Assembly (NCBI GenBank): GCA_050084985.1
Contig: JBITNC010000001.1
Coordinates: 170,500,001 to 170,564,000, forward strand
Direction: 5' to 3'
From: Nageia nagi
Taxonomy: Eukaryota; Pinophyta
DNA: 64,000 nt
Shown: positions 59,472 through 64,000 of the stretch, piece after piece
Numbering within the stretch: position 1 is the stretch's first letter
How the letters are laid out: each line of letters starts with the position of its first letter
Made by a program: the position numbers and the translations under genes
Notes under the pieces: generated by a model
What the model was told of the DNA's origin: nothing
Seen by the model: the letters and a program-made list of their open reading frames with translations, nothing else
The model's database searches: none

Positions 59472-59974
59472 TGAAAAATCCTATGACAAAATTGAGTGGT
59501 ACTTTATCACCAATATGCTTTAGGCTCTTGGTTTTGGTGAATATTTCATCAATTTTATGAAAATACTATTCGTAATAGCTTTAATAGTTCTCACCTTGAA
59601 TAATTGTTAGTATGAAGTTATTCAACTTAGTTGATCTATTAGCTAAGGTTTCCCTCTTTCTCCTTCCTTATTCATTCTTATTGTAAAGGCTTTTGGGTAC
59701 CTTCTTACACATAAATCAACTCAAAGTCAAATTCATAGTATTTCTCTTCAATATTCAGATCATCAGCTTATTAATGGGCTTTTTGTTAATGATTCCTTCT
59801 TGATAATTAAGGAAAATGAACATTTTTTTGCCATTATTATTAAATGGTTAGATATTTTATACCTTTGTTCTTGTTTTAATGTTCAACAAAGGAAAATCTC
59901 ATGTTATAGATAGTCACAAAAAATCTCCCTAAGTGGTTTGAACACACTCAATAGAGTTGGATTCAACTTGGTTA
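59472..59974 (+). pseudogene. LINE-3 reverse transcriptase, right fragment
   Basis: Resumes the frame broken at 46840: KSYDKIEWYFITNML-ALGF (first catalytic-block region), then SLFLLPYSFL and EAFGYLLTHKSTQSQIHSI, SDHQLINGLFVNDSFLII (the F-x-D-D region, here FVND) and CFNVQQRKSH. Interrupted again at 59974 by CACTA-2 after SWIQLG. Several stops. Confidence 0.75.
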
Positions 59975-60379
59975 CACTACTACAAAAAGTGTGTTTAACA
60001 TCAAGGTGCATATTAGGATGTGCAAAAAAAGATATTTGGTGCCATTAATGTAAAAAAGTATCAATGCAAGGTTTCTCATTTGTTTGCTCCATTTACCAAC
60101 ATAAATTTTGATGCTAAATTTGACATCATTTTATTTAATATTATGATATTTAGCATGATATAATTAGTGATGTATTTTTTTTGAATTTCCTAATGTTAAA
60201 TATGATACTAATTTCAATTGAAAAATCACTTCAATTAATCTTAGGTACCCAGATCCACTTCCTAAAAAGCTCTAGTAATTAAAAACAAGTGTTTAAAATG
60301 CATATGCAATCAAATACATAACATCCATAAAAATATAAATCACGATATGGAATGCTTCAATTTTACTTTATTAATTATT

Positions 60380-62800
60380 TAATTTTCATTATCATCATCA
60401 TAATCAATAGGACATACAATATGTATTCCTCTAGGATCACAATTAATTACAAATGATATTTTATCATCCAATATAGTTGGACAAAAAAATATCTGACTAC
60501 AATGTTATGGTAAAACATAAGGCTCTTTATCTTCAAGTAGATTTCATGTGGAATCGATTGCAAAATAATTACTAGGTATATCATGCATGCTTATTTTTCT
60601 ATTAAATCCTTCAAACCATTTACTACACATTAAAATGATATATAATTCAATTGAATAATTTCTTAAATTTTTTCAATATATTGTAATGTTTCTTCTTTCC
60701 AATTTCTACCTCTTATACTCGACTTGCTTGGTCAAAATCAACCATAACTCTATAGTCAAATGTTATTATTTTCTCATAATTATTTTCTATTTTGAAGTGT
60801 TGACCATGAAAGGAATAAGCCTAAATGATTAAATCCCTAATTTTTCAAGATCACATGAAAGATCTCTCAAATTCCTTAAGCATTGAGACATAATCTCAAA
60901 GTAGTATTCACATAAGATGATATAAATATAAAGTGGTTCCTTCAAACATGGGAGTATATCCATTAATCTAAGATCTTATTCTCAAAGAGCACTTGCTTAT
61001 AACTCACTTTATCACTTCTCCTACAACCTAGACAAGAGCATAACTTTACTACAAACTTGAGTGAATAACCAAGAGGGGAGGCCCTCTATTTATAGGGAAA
61101 AATCCTCCCTTGGATCATCCTTATAACCAATGTACAATATCATGACATGCTTCACCTTTTCACCCAAGGGGCATGCTCATGAGATGAAGTGTAAGATAAG
61201 TTACATTATCTTATTAATAAATACTTTAAAAGTTATATGTGGATAATTTTAATTATTAGTGAATTTACATTATCATATTCACCAAATACTTAAGTTATCT
61301 AGGGATACCTTTAACTATTAATTGAATTACATGAATAGACCTTACAATAATACATTATACATTCCAACATACCATATACCCACATTGAAGGGCAAGATAA
61401 AGCCTACACACATTTATATGAAATTCTTATTAGTACAATCATTATATTTATATAAATTGCAACTATCTTATCAAAATATTAAAAAAAAAATGCATATGAA
61501 TAAAATAATAATTATCATTTTATTGCATCCAATAGATTTATTTGATGCATCTTCATCTATATTTTATTTCTTTGCAATTGCTTACTTCATCCATGATCTT
61601 ATTGGATAGTCTTTTAGCCAATTTCCATCTCTTATATGTGCAAGCAGAGATATGCCTATTGGATTTTGACTACAAAATAAGGTATGCTGTTTTGCAATTG
61701 TATTTATTTCACTATTAGACAATTCAATCCATACTTTAAAACATTTCATATTTATTATGATAAATTAGTTTATATATTTATACATGTTATAATCTGTAAA
61801 TTCATGATAATATAATATATATTCATTAGTAACTAAATTAAATCCAAAAAGCATGTACATATTATTATAAAATACTAATATATAAAATATTGTAAGTACC
61901 TTTAAGTGAATATAATATCCCATTTGTTTCCAAATTCTCCCCTTCTAATTTGTCTGTCTTTGTCTACATGCCACATCTTTGGGGTAGAAGCATCAATTTG
62001 GGAAACATACTCAATTGCATAAAAAATGATTCTTGTAAAATGTATCTCTCACACATAGATCCATCTAGTTGTGACTTTTTTCTAATAAATGTTTTTAGTA
62101 CTTTTAAAAATCTTGCCACAAAAAAATATGTTTCTAGTACTCATAACACCTACTATATCAATATCATCTATTAGATGGATCAATAAGTGCACTTGTATAT
62201 ATATAAAAGTAATAGACATTTCTTTTTCAATATAAGAACAATTTTAACAATTTCTTTATGCCATCTATTTATTTCAACCATATGTATTTCCTTTGAAGTT
62301 AACGACCTATTTATGAAAATATATTTAACATTGTTGATAATAAATACATGTTATTTTTCATAAAGTAGTAAATTATAACATGACATACCTTAGAACTAAT
62401 GATAGTCAATCAATTGCATATCTTAGATCACGAGGTAAACTCATACATTCATGAATTTCAAGTGAAAAATATGTTATAAATAAATATATATTGATATTAA
62501 TATTTCAAATAAAACATATGTTAATACAAATATAAGGATTTATATAGATATATAATATGAGAATACCTTCAAGAATATGGTAATTATTAGACTTTAATTC
62601 TATCATTTTACCATCAGCAATAAATGATTTTCTTAGAGATGATGCATATTGATTTGGTGTTCTAATGGTTTGAAGAACTTTATGTACCATGTCCATTTTT
62701 TTTTCATAATCCATGTGGGTGTTGATCGGTATAATGTAACCTCAAGGGTTTGGTCTAGTTGTGTTCTCCATTTCTCGCAACAGTAGGGTCCTTGAAAGAG
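60380..62800 (-). pseudogene. CACTA-2 TNP2 transposase, C-terminal part with DUF4216
   Basis: Minus-strand pieces in coding order: MDYEKKMDMVHKVLQTIRTP and NYHILEGI (62714-62560), SLPRDLRYAID-type helix (about 62440-62400), IDIVGVMSTRYIF and FIRKKSQLDGSM (about 62170-62030), FPKLMLLPQRCGM (about 62005-61965), KDYPIRSWMK-AIAK and IDEDASNKSIGCN (about 61640-61520), YGQHF split by the solo LTR (about 61385/60800), and DUF4216 with LP-HCSQIFFCPTI and VINCDPRGIHIVCPIDYDDD (about 60520-60390). Each aligns with CACTA-1. The N-terminal half is missing or beyond the window. Stops present. Confidence 0.78.
60809..61369 (-). mobile_element. Solo copia LTR inside CACTA-2
   Basis: About 561 bp, minus strand TGTTGGAATGTATAATG...CCTTTCA, same family as the Copia-A/B LTRs. 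Flanks GACCA (60804-60808) and TACCA (61370-61374) agree at four of five bases. Removing it restores YGQHF in the transposase. It contains CTATAAATAGAGGG near 61086-61099. Confidence 0.82.
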
Positions 62801-64000
62801 TAGAAGGTGGTGGAAGATGTGCTTGTATTTATTTTTTGCTCAATATTCAGGTTATATGCTAGTTCCTTTATATTATGAAGGTTAAAAGTAATAGGAAAGA
62901 GATGAAAAAGCTAAGAGTAATAGAAAAGAGATAAATACGTAAAATTAATAAACAAACTAACACTACATAGCTCAACCATTGTAGCTCAGGTAGCAATTCA
63001 TAGCCAAGATTAAGAATAGTAAACTATCTTACCCTTGGGGTCTCATAATCACAACATTCATAAAGCTTAATAGATAGCCACATGTTGTAAAGGGAAAATA
63101 GTTACCAATTTGCATTATCATATATGAAAGCATCTTACAGAATTGGGCAAATTTGCTAGAATGTTCGATCGTATGGACTTACAATAGTCCATTATTTATA
63201 TATTTCATCAACCATTGGGTGGTTGTTCACCATTAATACACTTAGATAATCTACCTAAATGAAAATAGTAAAAGAAACTATGCACAAATGTACAATTCCA
63301 ATTACAACTATGTTAAATTACAAAATGAATAAGTACAATCAGCACCAAAGTCTGAGAACTTGATATCTCTAAGCTATTGTACTATTAAGTTGTAATCCTT
63401 TTGACTTATTATTGAATCGATTATCTTAGGACTATAGCTAATTGAAGATGCATTATCTGTCAACTTAATTGGTACAATTTGACAGTATATTCTTTTGGCA
63501 ATAATCTAACTCCTTGAAACCATTAATGATGAGCACTATAGTTCCTAGCTACATGGAATAATGAGGGTAATGAATAGGGTATCATTGTAATCTTAGGAAG
63601 AACTACTACTATCATATGGAAATGAGTTATGGTCAACATATTGATAGAGCCCTGGGGGTCAAACACTCATGATCAAGTGGACCTAGGTGTTCTTTCCCAT
63701 CCATTATTCTTCCTCCTATTTGGTGGGTTCTATTTATTTTTGGCAAGCTCTAATGATGATAGGGGCTCACTTAATACTTATCAATTTTAGGTAAAATATG
63801 TGACATCATCAATCAAAATCAATGGGTTTTATATAGTTATCTTTCTAAAATATCTCTCACTAAACATGGTACTTCCCCTCGATGACTATCTTAAGACACA
63901 CTGATTTTAGACCAAAAGAATGATGTCATCACTCAAAATCGATGGGCTCTAGAAGATATCTTCTTGAAATACTTCCCATGGATTTTTGATCTATGATCGA
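62801..64000. other. Unassigned end region
   Basis: No gene recognised. Two diverged tandem copies of an about 118-bp unit occur at roughly 63786-63903 and 63904-64000, sharing ATTTTAG, GA(C/T)(A/G)TCATCA-TCAAAATC and ATGGG-TxTA. Confidence 0.4.

Larger units (their letters stand above)
59975..62800 (-). mobile_element. CACTA-2, second CACTA element, partial
   Basis: Begins CACTACTACAAAAAGTG at 59975, followed by short subterminal repeats, and holds a TNP2-type transposase on the minus strand. The opposite terminus is not found before the window ends or is lost, so the right limit is approximate. A solo LTR is inserted at 60809-61369. It is related to CACTA-1 but clearly diverged. Confidence 0.7.

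Overview
The window is nuclear DNA of a land plant with a large, transposon-filled genome. It is AT-rich. It holds one recognisable single-copy plant gene, two-exon with GT-AG splicing, and almost everything else classifiable is plant-type mobile DNA: Ty1/copia and Ty3/gypsy LTR elements primed by initiator tRNA-Met, LINEs, and CACTA (En/Spm) elements of the TNP2 family. A gymnosperm or another giant-genome vascular plant fits, but the sequence does not fix the species.

Layout. (1) 1-24841: a degraded LINE (LINE-1) is split at 2004/23034 by about 21 kb of nested LTR elements. The host of the nest is a gypsy-type element (2005-22988) with 1.2-kb LTRs that kept only gag and protease. A copia element on the minus strand (Copia-A, 5316-13005, 5-bp target duplication CCCCT) sits in its interior, and a related copia element on the plus strand (Copia-B, 14837-22894) sits in its 3' LTR. 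Copia-A also carries a tRNA-Met-derived sequence. (2) 24842-28920: a probable non-autonomous CACTA element and a second, 5'-truncated LINE (LINE-2). (3) 28920-36990: low-repeat DNA without a convincing gene. (4) 37012-40340, minus strand: a CWC21/SRRM2-type spliceosomal protein gene, the only apparently intact host gene. (5) 41237-46121: a 0.6-kb direct repeat bracketing a gypsy element cut off within its pol region. (6) 46641-59974: a third LINE split by a 12.6-kb CACTA element (CACTA-1, 46841-59471) whose insertion site can be read to the base. (7) 59975-about 62800: a second CACTA copy on the minus strand (CACTA-2), in the same LINE, holding a solo LTR. (8) 62800-64000: unassigned.

CACTA-1 is the most interesting unit. 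It has a minus-strand spliced accessory gene, a roughly 1-kb field of degenerate TTAGGG-like repeats, a plus-strand gene whose C-terminal half resembles the end of a SET (lysine methyltransferase) domain, and a plus-strand TNP2 transposase with DUF4216, which is interrupted by a solo copia LTR with a perfect target duplication. Most element genes carry several stop codons or frameshifts, so the cargo is mainly relic. All motif assignments come from reading translations by eye; no database search was run.
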